Shown here: piece by piece, positions 24,801 through 37,785 of the stretch
Layout of the letters: every line of letters begins with the position of its first letter
Position numbering within the stretch: the stretch's first letter is position 1
DNA from: Onchocerca volvulus
Taxonomy: Eukaryota; Nematoda; Chromadorea; Rhabditida; Onchocercidae
Assembly (NCBI GenBank): GCA_000499405.2
Contig: HG738137.1
Coordinates: 6,510,001 to 6,574,000 of the forward strand
Length of the DNA stretch: 64,000 nt
Direction: 5' to 3'
Notes under the pieces: generated by a model
What the model saw: the letters and a program-made list of their open reading frames with translations, nothing else
What the model was told of the DNA's origin: nothing
Database searches by the model: none
Made by a program: the position numbers and the translations under genes

Positions 24801-27800
24801 TTGTTGTCTTATGGTAAAAATCTTTCCTGAAGTTCCATGGAAATTTTTTTTAGAAATTATTCATTTCTTCTACAAATTATTGAAATTGCTTGATCTGAGT
24901 GATGATTACGACAATTCATAGCTTTCGAAGTTGACGTAGCTTTTGTAAAAAAAAAAACCGAACTACAACAACTTCATCTATTTCCGATTTCAATCATCAA
25001 ATAATGAGAAGTGGAAAAGAGTACCAATATGGACAAGATCAATCTGACGAATGAAGCATGGCTCCTCAACCCCACTTGGACTTCTTACTGAAGCTGATAG
25101 ATCTTCAATTCTAGTACTGTCAACAGTAATTGAAATCTGCAAGTATAAAAAAATAAATTATGTAGAACATATCAAAAAATATAAACTAAAAAAAAAAAAA
25201 TTTTCGAAGTTAATAGATTCTGTGATGGTATGAATCTGCAAACGTATTTAGATTTGACACAATTCGCTTTCGTATTCTTGGAAAAATCAAGAATGTGAAA
25301 GAATTGTTAATATGTATACAGGATGCATATTCAATAAGAAATGCCAAATCTGATTAGAAAGTTTTTATGTATACAAAAAAAAGTGAAAATTGAAAACAAC
25401 TAGAATAAACCTCGGAAGTCGCTGTTGATTCAAGGGACAAATGTGTTTGTTTCTGACCTTCGTCTATCGCAAATACAATAAATGGGGAATTTTTCACTGG
25501 TTTTCCGGAAAGCTTGACGTGAATTTTATGTTCTCCAGGTGAAGAGGGTATCCATACTACAGAGCATGTGCCATCCTGTAAAAAATTATTATTAACGCAC
25601 TTTTCCAAATAATTGAAAAAGAAAACTACGCATAAAATTTCAGTATAGTCACCTTGTTATCATGACATTTGATTATTGCTTTTGTTGTGCCTTCAATAGC
25701 GATAGATAATTCCTTAGTGGGTGAACCTTTTGCGCAAATTGTAAATACTGCTGCTTCACCGACAACCGCGTGCAACAAGCCAGGACCATATACTGTTACA
25801 TATTCTTCATCTGCTTCATTCACATAAAATGAAATTGGACTTCCAGACATGTTAATGCCATCATGTTGTATTGACAGCAGATGACTGCCACATTCTTTCG
25901 GATAATATTTCACCGTCACACTTCCATCCCCATTGTCCTGTAATAAACAATCAGTAAAAATTATTAGATAGCGATGAAGAGAACGGCTACTTCTTCCTAA
26001 GTTTTCGCATAACTTTCTAACTACAAAATAAAAAAAATCAAAACCATAATAGTAGCCTCCTCAAAAATGAATAGTTTCATGTCGGCCTCAGCGAAGAAGT
26101 ATGTTTAAAGTTAATTCAAACAAATGATTAAAACTTTTTCAACTGAATCTAAATGTGAAATCTATTATCCTACTTTAATGTGAGCGATATCATCTGCACC
26201 GGACGGCACTTTGACTGAAGCAGTAAGTTTGTTGAACTGATATTCTGAAGTAACGGAAAAACGGAAACTGTGAGGTATCAAGTATTCATTACTAGAATCC
26301 ACTATTTGTCCAGAAATTTTCTTCTCTTTGTTCAAAAGAGATGGAATACACTGAAAATGTCCTGAATTTTTCCTGGAAAATTATCGAAATATCAAATGAA
26401 AAACTTTCATTTAAGAATTGAACATCGTCTGCATTTTTACTGTTTCTTCTAGAAGAAACCCAATTGTTTTCTAGTCATATTTTTTGAATAAGCATCGCTT
26501 ACAGGCCAAACATTTTAATAAACAAGATTAAGTTTTAAAAGAGAAACCTCAAAATCAACAGTTCCACCAGGTATATGAACACCTCCATAGATTAACACAA
26601 TTCGATGTTGTCCTTCGGTTTTTGGCGTAAGTATTGCAGTGTAAAGGCCATCCATATTCTTTTCAATTTTTGTTTCTAAGTCAATCTTATTAGAGAGAAT
26701 GTTTAATGCTCCTTCTCCTCCATTTTTAGTATTCACCAAAAGAACTTTTGGCTCTCCAACAATCCAAAATTTATCATGTGGTTTTGCTGAAACAGTTTTG
26801 GTACGATAGAGAAATACAAATATCGAAATCACGGACCACTAACAGTTGGAGCAAAATTTCTCAAATGATAAAAAAATAAGCCATCAGCCACATCACTTTT
26901 AGGAAATACCTCACTGTTTGAAAAAATCACAGCAGAGTTTTTCAGACTTCAGAAAAATATATACATATCGGTTCAATCATCGCATATATTTTGTGTAAGA
27001 TTCTAGAGTTATAACTTTTTCGAAACAACAAAATTGAAGTACTAATCTCATGTTTATAATAATATGAAGTGTAATTCTAGAAATATACCACCACTTATCT
27101 AAATTAGCAAATTTCATGCATATTGCGAAGTTTTGTAAAAAATCTCACATTCTATGAAGCATTTATTCGCCGAGCCTATAGGTACAGCAGTCAAGTTGTA
27201 CGGATCGGAAAATGGCTTCCCATTGACATATATTTTGATAACATATAATCCTGCCAAATCTGGTACGAAATCCAATAAGAACATTCCCTTATCGTAGTTT
27301 TCGCTGAGAACTGATTTCCGCAACTTACCATCTGGACCCTATAATGTTCGGAAATGAAAAATCAAAGTCTTTTCTCATTAAATTCGCATACAAAAGTGAT
27401 AGTGGTTAAGCAATTTCAATGCATGAACTAATTTAATGCAGAAATGATGGATAAATGGAAGAGAAAAAAAGACATTGAAGATCACTAATCTCTCATTTTG
27501 CATGTTATTAACTTTGAAAATACACTTTGAAAGGTAGCACTGCGTCGCATGGCCATAAAAATATAAACTATGAATGGCTGCACAGTATTGGTTGGCTGTT
27601 GGGAACAACTTAATTCAGTCATGATTCACAATTCAATAGAAATTAACAACAATCTCAAAAGTGACTGTTAGTGAATTCAGTGTGATTTTGAAATTAAAAA
27701 TGCACCTTTATTTCTGCAACTAATTCATCAATTTTTCCAGCTTTCGTAACGTCGATCAAGGCTTCAAACTGAAGAGAGGCTTGCACTGTTGACGGCAGAA

Positions 27801-30800
27801 AATTACCGAAACGATCTTTTAATATCAGAGATTCTAAATCCTTTTCAGGCTTGATCATGAAAATCATCGGTCTGGAAAACATCTTAATTTTGCAGAGAAA
27901 ATAAGGGAAAAAGTACAACGAAGCTGTAAAACATAAAAAAGAAATAGCGTAGCCAGTACTTCTTTTATCATAGTCGATAAAGCATTTCGAAATAATACAT
28001 AAGCTTTAGAAAACCATTACTTTCCAAGAAGTTCATCCCCATACAGAAGTTCCAACACTATTGTCTTATTTGTCGTATTGGTTGGGATGAAAGTTACTTG
28101 ATATACTCGAGGTCTGATTTCTTCGACAATCGGCTGTACGAAACCAATAGGAAGACGTGCATTCACTGGTTCTAACGCAGTGAGCGTGGCGTCAATAATA
28201 AGCGAATTTGGTACATTAGCTCGGGCAAGTCCATTACTATATCCAGTTATTAGAATTTTCGAGGGATCACGCTCATAATCGGCCATTACCATGAATGGAG
28301 AACCTTGTTTAAAAAACTGATAATTTTAAAATTCTGTTTAATTTCCCCATTCAAGTTATGATAAGTAATTTCCAATGAACCGTGAATCCAACGCATCAGC
28401 ATAAAAAGTAAGAGACCACAACATGAATAAAACAAAAACACCTGGAATTTGTTCTTTTCTGTCTCCATAATAAACTATAATTTCATATAATCCAGGAGTC
28501 TCTGGAATATACTCTACTGTATACAGACCATTCAAATCATCCATCACATTTGTTTTCACTTCTGAAGGTCCTTTGATCGCTATCGCTACTTTGCCTTTAC
28601 CAGCATTCTTAAATTAAAACTATGGAAACAATTCTGTGTTATTTTTACTCTGAATAAGCGCATGAATACGAATTTTATTGGTATGTTATATTTTAAATTG
28701 TCTGTAATTACTTCTATTATTTTTCACTTTAAAGACTGAAGTATAGTTTCCACATCCAAAAACTAGAATTTTTTTTACAAATTAAATTTTATAGCATGCA
28801 ACCAAAATTACTATTGTCTAATAGAAGAAATGTTATAATTACTTATCGTTTAAATGATTGCTGTTGTCCCCTAACACATACTCGATTTTAGGTTTAAACT
28901 ACAAATAATTAAGTGTAAATTTCATTTACTATCACCTTTACGTCGACCAGAAATTTTGCTGGCCTATCAACAACAGCACGTTCAAGACCCTCACCAACCG
29001 CTCGGCATTTAGTTGCATCATCTTCATGTCGAACAACAACTAAGTATTCACGAACTAAAGTTTGATCGAAAAAGACGCAAACTTTAGTTTTTCCTAATTT
29101 TTCTGCTGCCCAGGAGCCTGAAAATAGTACCACTAACATTATTTCTTATCATAAATCAATGTAAAGATAAGTTAAAATGTAAGGAAAGCACAAAATGTTA
29201 CCTTTATACATGTTTGAATTATGATCATATTCAAGAGATATGAAATATTTTGATCCATCAATTTCTTCCACACTAACTTCCAAACCATTCTTCACAGGTG
29301 TCAAGTTTCCGATGCTAATAACAATATCTTTTCTCTCCCCAACGATCACGGATTCTGAGGAATTAATACAATGGAATTACATCAAAAGTTCTAAAGAAAA
29401 ATTAATCTAGAATAGGTCCAATAGGATCGAGGAAGTAATATTCTAAATATCTATTGCACCCGGGTGATTGCTGACCAATATTGAGAAAATCCACCGAGAT
29501 CGAAGAGATATCTATTCCTTCAATTGCCGTAACTTTGGTTCTTATCAACTTCGTTGAGTCAGCAGATGCGGTGTCATGAATTGTCGCCATAATCTGAACA
29601 CCAACTTAACTTTAAGCATGTAAGATCGCAAAATGAACGCTACAATAAGTTGATGAGAATTAAGACAATAACCTCATATTCGCCTGTAGTTTCTGGCTGA
29701 TATCTAAATTCATAAATGTTTTCTGAAAGTTGACGTTGAATGCAGTAAACTAAAGATTGATCCGGTCCTTTTATGATAACTTCTGGAACGACCATCGCAT
29801 CGCGAGTCTGAACTGTAAATATTGTGTCAACTCCAACTACTGGCATCAACATAACATCATGAAATCGGCCAAGTGGCGGCGTATATTTTGCACCAGGAAA
29901 CTGTGAAAGATAAGTCATAACACTTTTCTCATCAACTGCCGGACTGATCAATTCTTCAGGAGCAATAAGCTGAAAAAAGAGTTGTAAAAATCAGATGTAT
30001 TAATAAACATTAAACTACAGAATATTCAAAAATTTAATTTCGTCTTTAAAAAAAATAAGATTGAAAAGCAAAACATACAGTAGCAACACCAAGATAATCG
30101 TTAGCAAGCTGCATTGCGGTAAGAGTCGATTGTAAAGCCTGTGACGGTAGCCATTTCCGCCAACCGACTTCTAAATCTGGAGCACAGGAATCAACCTGAA
30201 AGAAATTCTTACATCGAGTAAGAAAAACGGAAAAAAGCTACTTCATTTTAAAATCATACCAAAGCCCCAAGGAGAATTCCATTGTTCCAGTCGAGAGTGA
30301 AATTGTTGACGGAGAGTTCAATTGGTAGCTTTGCTCTAAGCCAAGTCAGGAGTTTTTCTTTAGCTGATATTTCACCATTTTCTAGTTCATTACTTAGATG
30401 ATCATCCCAAACTTGCTTTGAGATGGAATAATGTAAAATAAGTGTCCAGATGAGACCCAAAATTAGCTTCAGGTTATGGTCTGCTATTGCTGAACTGTCT
30501 AAAATTGAGCAAATCATGAACATCTGCTGAATCTTCACATATTGTCACTTATTCTCATCGGAACAACTAAGGCAATATGTTTACTTATAAAATAAATTGG
30601 TCACAAGTAAAGACAAAATAAAGACCTACCAATATTAATAAGTTTTATATGTTCTTCTTTTTCTAAAAATTGCAGTGCAAGCGAGATATTTTCAAGTTTT
30701 TGATGGCGAAATACGACTTTTTTATTATGTCGACCAAATGACTTTCCAGAGAGTACTTCAACCAAACGGATTAATTTCAGACCCTCTTCAAAATCAGTTT

Positions 30801-31006
30801 CCTGAAGAATACTTTGTTATTAATATTGCAAGAAATGGGTCAAGACATAAAACATAAAATGAAATATGTTGAAACAATCCATGCATTCTAAAACATACCA
30901 AATTGGACAGCGTTACGTTCACTTGTTTTAATTTCTGCCTAACCCATCGAGTGAAAGTATTCAATTGAATTCTCTTCCATGTTGCGTCTTGCAGCTGTTC
31001 GATCAT
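18822..31006 (-). CDS. fln: Filamin, actin cross-linker
   Basis: Filamins cross-link actin and link it to membrane proteins. Thirty coding exons (high to low): 31006-30899, 30801-30630, 30498-30260, 30195-30079, 29969-29673, 29593-29476, 29354-29202, 29117-28936, 28607-28442, 28303-28021, 27871-27706, 27338-27149, 26786-26548, 26350-26174, 25937-25653, 25575-25411, 25136-25025, 23034-22928, 22845-22749, 22538-22386, 22303-22227, 22085-21869, 21770-21571, 21215-21117, 21001-20780, 20626-20384, 20074-20002, 19574-19533, 19406-19218, 19006-18822: 1690 residues. Two CH domains form the actin-binding region (ATWKRIQLNTFTRW; NLKLILGLIWTLILHYSIS; DEKSVMTYLSQFPGAK). About 15 Ig-like repeats follow with AGxGxL, GPSK and GSPF signatures (FAGSPFQFTV, HIPGSPFKV); the last, after a hinge-like linker, matches the dimerisation repeat. 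It is shorter than the 20-24 repeats of long filamins. Exon 27 has an AT acceptor. I cannot tell fln-1 from fln-2. Confidence 0.93.
23035..25024 (-). other. Largest filamin intron
   Basis: A 2-kb intron between filamin coding exons 17 and 18, much longer than the others. It is AT-rich and holds a two-copy direct repeat (about 24067-24152). A plus-strand frame at about 23095-23322 and its antisense look like chance. Confidence 0.6.
24067..24152. repeat. Imperfect direct repeat in filamin intron
   Basis: Two adjacent copies of an A-run followed by TGTCATAATCATTGCTTG, each ending GCTTGCTGTTTG; the second copy has an extra GATGCTT. Confidence 0.7.
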
Positions 31007-33533
31007 AGCTTAGTTATAATTGAGCGTATTTTCAGATGCAAAATTTTAGATCCTACCGTGGCTACAAAAGAATCTTCTCAATTCAGAATCCTCTAAAAGC
31101 ATATTCCGGGATGATTCCACTTATTTTTACGACTTGTCAAACTCATAAAATCATTGATCAGTACTGCAAAAGTTTACCATACACAAAAAAACTCACATAA
31201 ATGTTAGTACGGGACGTCGAGAAAATTTCGATCTATACTCATTGTATTCAGTAACTAGTGATGGAACTTACTAATGATCTATACATGATATTTGTTCCTA
31301 AGAAATTAATTAACAGCGAATTATTAATGAGCAAAAAGATATAGGAGAAGTCAACTAAAATTTGGTGGACAAGCTTAATTGAATACAGTGGCTGAGGTAA
31401 TCTCATACAATTAATCTTATGCTACTTTTGATGACAGCATTCTTGATATATTCCCGCTATCTTCTTTAACATCTGGCAGTACTGACATGCTTGATCCGTC
31501 CGACACCACCCAATCTCCGTGACAGTGTGGACGATCAGATCAAGATCAGATCATGATCAACTCCTGTCTCATCTTCCATCAAATGATTACGATATGTGCA
31601 TATCTCAAAGCAACGCATGCGGAAACATCACTTTTATTGGGAAAGGGAGTCTGCCAGCTTGTTGGAATGGACCTTACAGTTCGCATGTCAATCGCATTAA
31701 ATACGTGCAATATTGTGTTTATTGGGAAAGACCGTATGCTAGCTTGTTGGAATGGACTCCACTGTTCGCACGTAGATTGCATTAAATACATGTCAATCAT
31801 TTTGATTCTTATTATTGCATTTTCAAGCTGTATGCAAATTGGAGGGTAAGCAGAAATCGTGGACTGAAGTCGGGAAATGAAATAGGATGAAGAGAGTAAT
31901 TCAAATTGGAAATAGATTGGAATATGAATATTAAATAAATAAAAGCGAAATTTCTTACTGTTTTTTCCACGATTTGATTGGACTTTCTGCTCTTTCTCAC
32001 TTGATGGAATTGATCTCAATCACGACCTCTCCTTGACCTTTTCTCAGCAAGTTCCATTACATGCTTTCTTCTCGGTACTAAATTAATTTTTCTCATCTCT
32101 TTTAGAAAGTTGAACATTTTGTTTTGAAAGAGATCTTATCGAAAGCATATAGCCATTCTATCAGAATAGATGTATGTTTTTAGGTAGTGATTAAATTTAA
32201 AATTTGGCGTATGCGTAATATTTGTACTAAGTTTTCAAATGGCCTAGTTCTCGAAAGGGTCCGAGACCACTTCGAAGATGTTTCGGGATATCACAAATCA
32301 AAAAAGTCATTCCACAAGCAGTCAATAGTCCTTGAAACTTTTCAAGGTTTAGAGACACTGAAAAATTCCATGAATATACCAGATTTGATAAATTTGATAT
32401 TTACTCATTGAATGCTGCAGCATTTCAGAAAATATATTATCCATTCTCTTTCCAAAATATTTATACATTTATTCCATTTGATTTGATCAGTGCGATATAA
32501 AAAGGAATCCATTGATAAAATAGAAAACTTGCAAAATTGAGCAAATACTGTCGACTGATACGTTACGTAACAGAATTTTTTTTTTCCCCGAGCATGCTAT
32601 AATATTTCCATCGTTTTCTGTCATTTCTTATTTTACGAATTTTCAAGCCCTGTGGCATTGTGGCATTATTACTTTAGTTTTGCTCTTTTAGAAAGAAACC
32701 TTGTTATTTTCTATCAGGATTATTCCATGCTGTTGTGATTTGTGATGGTACAGAATTTTCCACAAATCATTTCACTTTTTATTTTAGGCATTATCAGTTT
32801 TTCAATTTCTTGATGGCATTAAATTTCATTAAATGCAATGGAATTTGTCTTCTATCACAACAAACATCGTTATAGATAATAAATAACACTCCTAAAACAC
32901 TGGAAAAGAACAGTGATTTGAATTTGACATCAAAAAAAAATGAAATATTTCTCTTCTTTTTGCGGTGTATATTGGTATATCGGTATATATTGTATTGGTA
33001 TATATTGTATATACGGTGTATATATATATGCGGTGTATGCAGTAGGTAGATATTTAAAATTCAATCCTAACTGGGATTGTGAACTCCAATATTCTTGTCA
33101 AATTTTTTTATCAGGAAAAGTTGAACATAAGGACTATATATCGAACAATAAAATAGGATATTCGACCAATTGTTTGGCGATAGTGTTAAAATTAGCATTT
33201 AGATTGAATTGAAGTTCGAAAAACTTTATGAAACTTCACTTCCCGGACTGCTCTTGTTATTGAATCCCTCTGTATAATTTTTCCAGAGAATTCTGGAACA
33301 ATAAAGTCACCTCCAATATTTTGAAGTTCCGAAGAAATTTAAAATGGTTTAAAAAGTTAATACTTGTAAATTTATTGAAAACAATGCCATCTTTACAAAA
33401 CTGCTATGCAGCTAGTACCTGGGAATGTTAAATATAGGAGTATTACTTTTGTTTGTCCAGTATTTTATTGCAAAAGGAAATGAGTAAATAACTTACCTGC
33501 AATATCATCGTTAAATTTTTAGGTAGTTCTTTA
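31007..33533. other. Intergenic with satellite-like repeat
   Basis: Filamin 5' flank, then an 85-base tandem repeat (31632-31801), an unassigned plus-strand open frame at about 32179-32411, and a TATATA/GGTGTATA low-complexity patch near 32965-33045. No gene is identified. Confidence 0.45.
31632..31801. repeat. Two-copy 85-bp tandem repeat
   Basis: Copy 1 begins near 31632 and copy 2 near 31717. Shared blocks are TTTATTGGGAAAG, AGCTTGTTGGAATGGA and GCATTAAATAC. The offset is 85 bases for both the ATTGGG block (31636 and 31721) and the AGCTTG block (31656 and 31741). Because 85 is not a multiple of three, the overlapping open frames on both strands are probably not coding. Confidence 0.8.
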
Positions 33534-33913
33534 ATGGCAGACTGCAAAATATTTCTTGAAGGTTTTGATTTTGAATATTGTTATACAAGTTCTATATAGA
33601 CGAATGAGATAACATCTTTGTTTTTTTGTTCTATTATTTCTTCCACGCATTAGTTTCATCCTTAATTATTACTCCGGATATTAAGGAATTAATGATGAGA
33701 ATAAAGGAAAGTCGAAATCAACATGTTCAATTCATCTATAATGTATTGATCTTATATCGAAACTTTTATCCGATAAATGAAATGTCAGATATTTCATTCA
33801 GAGAAAAAAAGAAAGTTGAACTGGATCTTCTGCTCTTTGAAATACAAAAGAAGATAGAAGGCAATGAAGTCAGCGTTTGCAGAAATCATAACAGGGAGTA
33901 CTCTTCTGTATGA
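33534..33913 (+). CDS. Candidate small two-exon gene, unidentified
   Basis: Not recognised. Exon 1 is 33534-33561 (ATG, MADCKIFLE) and exon 2 is 33654-33913; the 92-base intron runs GTTTTG...GCATTAG and the phases agree. The 95-residue product is rich in charged helix-forming residues (TPDIKELMMRIKESRNQHVQ; SFREKKKVELDLLLFEIQKK), has no signal peptide or membrane span, and could form a short coiled coil. The two-exon frame is the only open one over its length that makes a hydrophilic protein. It may be a real small nuclear or cytoplasmic protein, the 3' end of a longer gene, or chance. Confidence 0.35.
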
Positions 33914-35606
33914 CATATAAAAGTGAATTAGTAGTATCCTTCTTGTTAATAAATGGAAACTTCATCGAAATAATTCTTCAACTTATTTGTGAATTGCCTT
34001 CAGTAATATGTGGTATTGCTTGCTAAAATTAACAGTCCATTGAAGCAATGCTCTTTTTCTCAATTCCGTCCCTGCATTATAGTTGTAGAAGAAAAAAATT
34101 CTAAATCAAGCTTCCTGAGTCAATAACTTGTCTTATTCTAACAATCTTTAATATTGCAAGATTTTCAAACTCTCGAAAATCGTATTTCTATGAAACTTCC
34201 TACTTTTTAAAATGATGAATAAGACTCCAAAACCCAACTGAGAACTAGCAGCTGATTTAGAAACCAAATATGCTGCAAAAGAGAACAAAGAATACATAAG
34301 TTTCCGTTTTATTTTATCTTGTTAAAAAAACTAGTTATCGATGTTATTCATGAAAACAATAAGCGTATAAACAATGACAATATATACAGCCGATGCCAAA
34401 TGATGATCCTAAAATATGGTGCCTTGACTTACCAAAGTAATTGAAGAATAACTGAAGAACTAAATAATATTGATTTTCTCATATTCTGTAAAGTGAGATT
34501 TAATTTTGATGAAAAAAGTATCATTAACAATACTATTATTATTTAGAACAATCTATTTGATATTTTTTTTCAGAATAAAACCGAAAGCAAGTTTTTGCTA
34601 ACACAGAACTATCCAAACCAGATATGATGCTCATTCTTCTATTCCAGAGTAGAAATTGTGATACCAGACCTGAATACATTTACATATAATATTCCTTTTT
34701 GATTGTTGCAAATAATAAAGAAACATGAAAAAAAATGAAGATTGCGATGAATGAAGTATCTTTAAGAGATCACTCGTAAAAAGTAGCTGCAAGGAATTAA
34801 CAAAAAGCAGCAAATGGTAGACGGAAAATAAATAATATAATAACACAGTTTTAAAAAGTAGCATTTTAAAAGTCAGTATCATTATTATTCCACACAAAAA
34901 ATCGAGAATCGGAATGGTGACTGTCGAGGGATCATCCGTCGAATTCCACCTTATCATGCCACTGAATCCATAAGCAGAGGAATGGAAAATAAATAAGCAG
35001 GCAATGAAAATTATATAACAATATAAACAATCACATTCAAAAATTACTAAGAAGGAATAAGTTTTTTTCACCTAGAACGTTTGAATTTTATAAATTCAGG
35101 ATAATTTCAAAAATAAGAAATTGCTATTGAGAACAAACGCTAAAACAAATATAATTAAAATTCATAAATTAAAAATCAAGGAAATTAAGGCTGTAGTTAA
35201 GAAAATACATAAAATTTCAGTATCAAGATGGGCAAATGATTCTAGATTTGCCAAATATTCCCCTCTTTAAATATTCTCAAAGACCTAAAATGATGGCAGC
35301 TCGATTTTCAGGTTATTTCACTAGAAAAATTCAAAAAAAAAATAAATAATGAAAATTTAATATCTGCATAATGAAAATTTAATATCTGCATTCTTAATCT
35401 CATTTTGATAGCCTTAATCACAATCATTTATCCGTGGGCAATTGTAACCGACTTTTTGTTGCTCTCTTGTCGAAACAACAAACTTGCAACATTATTAATA
35501 GATCGATTACAATCTGAAATTAATAAAATTACAGAACTTCAAAAACAAATAGTAAAAGTCAAATATTAAAATGCATTGAAATGAAGTCACCCTAAAACAC
35601 ATCTAC
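33914..35606. other. Intergenic, nothing identified
   Basis: AT-rich spacer. It contains a two-copy 22-base tandem repeat (ATAATGAAAATTTAATATCTGC, about 35346-35390) and a long T-rich minus-strand frame at 34631-35071 that I judge non-coding. A possible last exon of the SLC66A2-type gene may lie near 34930-34970 on the minus strand. Confidence 0.4.
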
Positions 35607-37785
35607 TCATAGATTTCGTCCAAGATGAAATAATATGCAAGTTTTAGATCTCATTTCATATTTCCATGTGTACAGTATTTCAAATGAATAAAAGAGAAAA
35701 TATGCAAAGAAGAGCAAATATACGGATCCCACGTTTTCATTTCCAAGTTTGGAAAAGATAATAGACAAAAGAATTTCAAAACTAACTTGGATTATTCCAC
35801 ACAACCAAAATTGGGCTGGACTCCTTTCATAGATGAAATAAGCTGTTTTACCACAATCTCCAACCATCCATACAAGTACCATCCCAATACTGAATATTTT
35901 GAATTCATTGAAGGAATTCTGATAAAAATTAATTTCTTTCGTACACCGCAATTTGAAACAAAATGCAATCTCTTGTCTATTTGTAAACAATCATCTCCTT
36001 ATATGTAAAGTTTAGTTGCAAAAATTCGTGAGCTTGTTCTTATTAAAGTTGCAAATACAGAATCAGTTTTTAATTGAACCTCATCCCTGATGTAGAGCGT
36101 CTCGAACAATTCTGTTTCAGTTGGGGAAAGCCCAGACATGCTTCGGTAAGTAAAGCAATTAGACCAAGAATTTCCACATATATTACATACTGAAAAAGTG
36201 CACAGGGAGTTTTAAATTTTGAACGACTGTACAAATCAGACCGAAATGGTATCGCAATCCTACTTTCTGGAAAATTTTGATCTTTCTGTTTCTCATTCTT
36301 TGATAACAAATATAAAAGTACTCCGTTCAATAAGTAAGTAAGTATAGACGAAAATATAATGAAAGCGATTATTAGAATGAAATAACTTGAGAGATCATTC
36401 CACTGCCAAAAATGACTTATTAGTTGACCAGCTGAAAAAAAATCTTTTTAAGTTAAAATTTTCGCTATGAAGCTTTTAAAAAAAAAAAGTAGAAAATAGA
36501 GAACAAATAGAAAGTATTTTACACCATATTTTGTTTCTAAACCGAACAAGATAGCAAAATAAATTGAAGAGAACCATTCCTTAAAACTGTGGACGAAACA
36601 AAACTTAAAATTTTCTATTATGTTATTAATATCGTTTAATAAATGATTTAGTTTAAAGTTCCAAGTCTCATTTCTCATTTTGATATATGTGTATTATAAA
36701 TACTAAACATGAAGTCGATCATCAGGAAAACGATGCTGAACAGCGATATCAGCATTAAATGCATGGATTTATCCATGTCATTAATTCGATCAGAATTAAA
36801 ATAAATTTCAAGATTTCAGAAATCATTTGAAAAAGCATAATTATTCTAAGAAATCAACAAAATTTGCAAAAATACTCCAAGCAGAGGCACGTTGCGTTTT
36901 ACAGACATGTTTTCGATTTATTCGCACCGATATTTCCAACATCAACATCATTGATATTAACATTACTATGCTCTGAGCAAGAAGAGCCAATTCAAATCGT
37001 TTACCAAACCTGAAAAAGAAAACAAGAAATAGTGAGGTAATCTAGCAATGTGCATTCAACTGATCAGTTAGGGACAAAAAGACGCCTGAAACACATCAAA
37101 TGAAAGTGAGTGATTTTGTCATCTATATATAATAGAACTATGAATCACATCGACTTCAGTTTGTGATCGCAAAGATAAAAAGTATTTCTTATGCGACTAG
37201 TTGAAATTAGTTCATATAGCTCCAAAAACTTAATTAAATGATTAAAATATGAAAAATAAAATCAAAAAATCATCTTTTTACTAACCAAAACATGATTCGA
37301 AGTATATTCGCTACGAGCAATGTCAAGCAGACAAACAGTGAAAATCCACTCGCATCTTTCCGTTCAGAAATTTCTTTGTATTGGAATACGTATGCCAATG
37401 AACCGCCAAATATTATGAAAATCTTAGCGAGAACATTCAGAGATATGAAGCACATTTTTTCCAGCGGGATAAGATCTACTCCCGATCTGAATAATTTGAA
37501 TGATATTACAAGAAAAATTCAGCATGGAAAAAAAAGAAGATAACATTATATAAATTTTCGATTGAAAAAAAAATAAAAAACAAAATGGTGCTTTGTACAG
37601 GAAACTGAAATAATTGCAAAAAAAAAAAGAAAAAAAAAAAGAAGAAATACTAAATAAGTTTTGGAAAGTGCAATATATAATGCAAATTCAAATCATCTGA
37701 ACTGATAAAAACAGGATTAGATCATCAAATAGATAGCGAAAAATAAATAAGTAAATATTAAAAGTGGATACTTAGTTTCATTCAT
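35607..37785 (-). CDS. SLC66A2: PQ-loop protein of the SLC66A2 type
   Basis: PQ-loop proteins are seven-span membrane proteins; this branch (PQLC1) is endosomal or trans-Golgi and linked to phosphatidylserine transport. Exons: 37785-37772, 37486-37286, 37009-36876, 36431-36080 and 35889-35607 (327 residues if read to the stop). The first PQ-loop reads FGGSLAYVFQYKEISERKDA followed by GFSLFVCLTLLVANILRIMF, and WFGKRFE spans the exon 2/3 junction; then HFWQWNDLSSYF and the second repeat LTEACLGFPQLKQN, STSGMRSIGMVLVWMVGDCG and KTAYFIYERSPAQFWLCGII, in the order seen in SLC66A2. Here the classical PQ is FQ in the first loop and retained in the second. The start exon is only 14 bases (MNET). The C terminus is uncertain: a donor at GGATCC|GTATAT with an acceptor near 34972 would replace the hydrophobic tail by a short polar one. 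Confidence 0.82.

Noticed and set aside
28870..28918. Possible extra filamin exon (FKPKIEYVLGDN)
   Set aside because: Joining 28936 directly to 28607 gives FLVDVKNAGKGKVAI, the normal unbroken repeat pattern.
31579..32019. Minus-strand open frame of 146 codons
   Set aside because: Half of it lies across the 85-bp tandem repeat, whose period shifts frame; no family features or splice sites support it.
34631..35071. Minus-strand hydrophobic open frame of 146 codons
   Set aside because: The hydrophobicity follows from T-rich sequence; it lacks PQ-loop motifs and any clear partner exon.
35787..36008. Plus-strand open frame
   Set aside because: Antisense shadow of SLC66A2 exon 5 and the adjoining intron.
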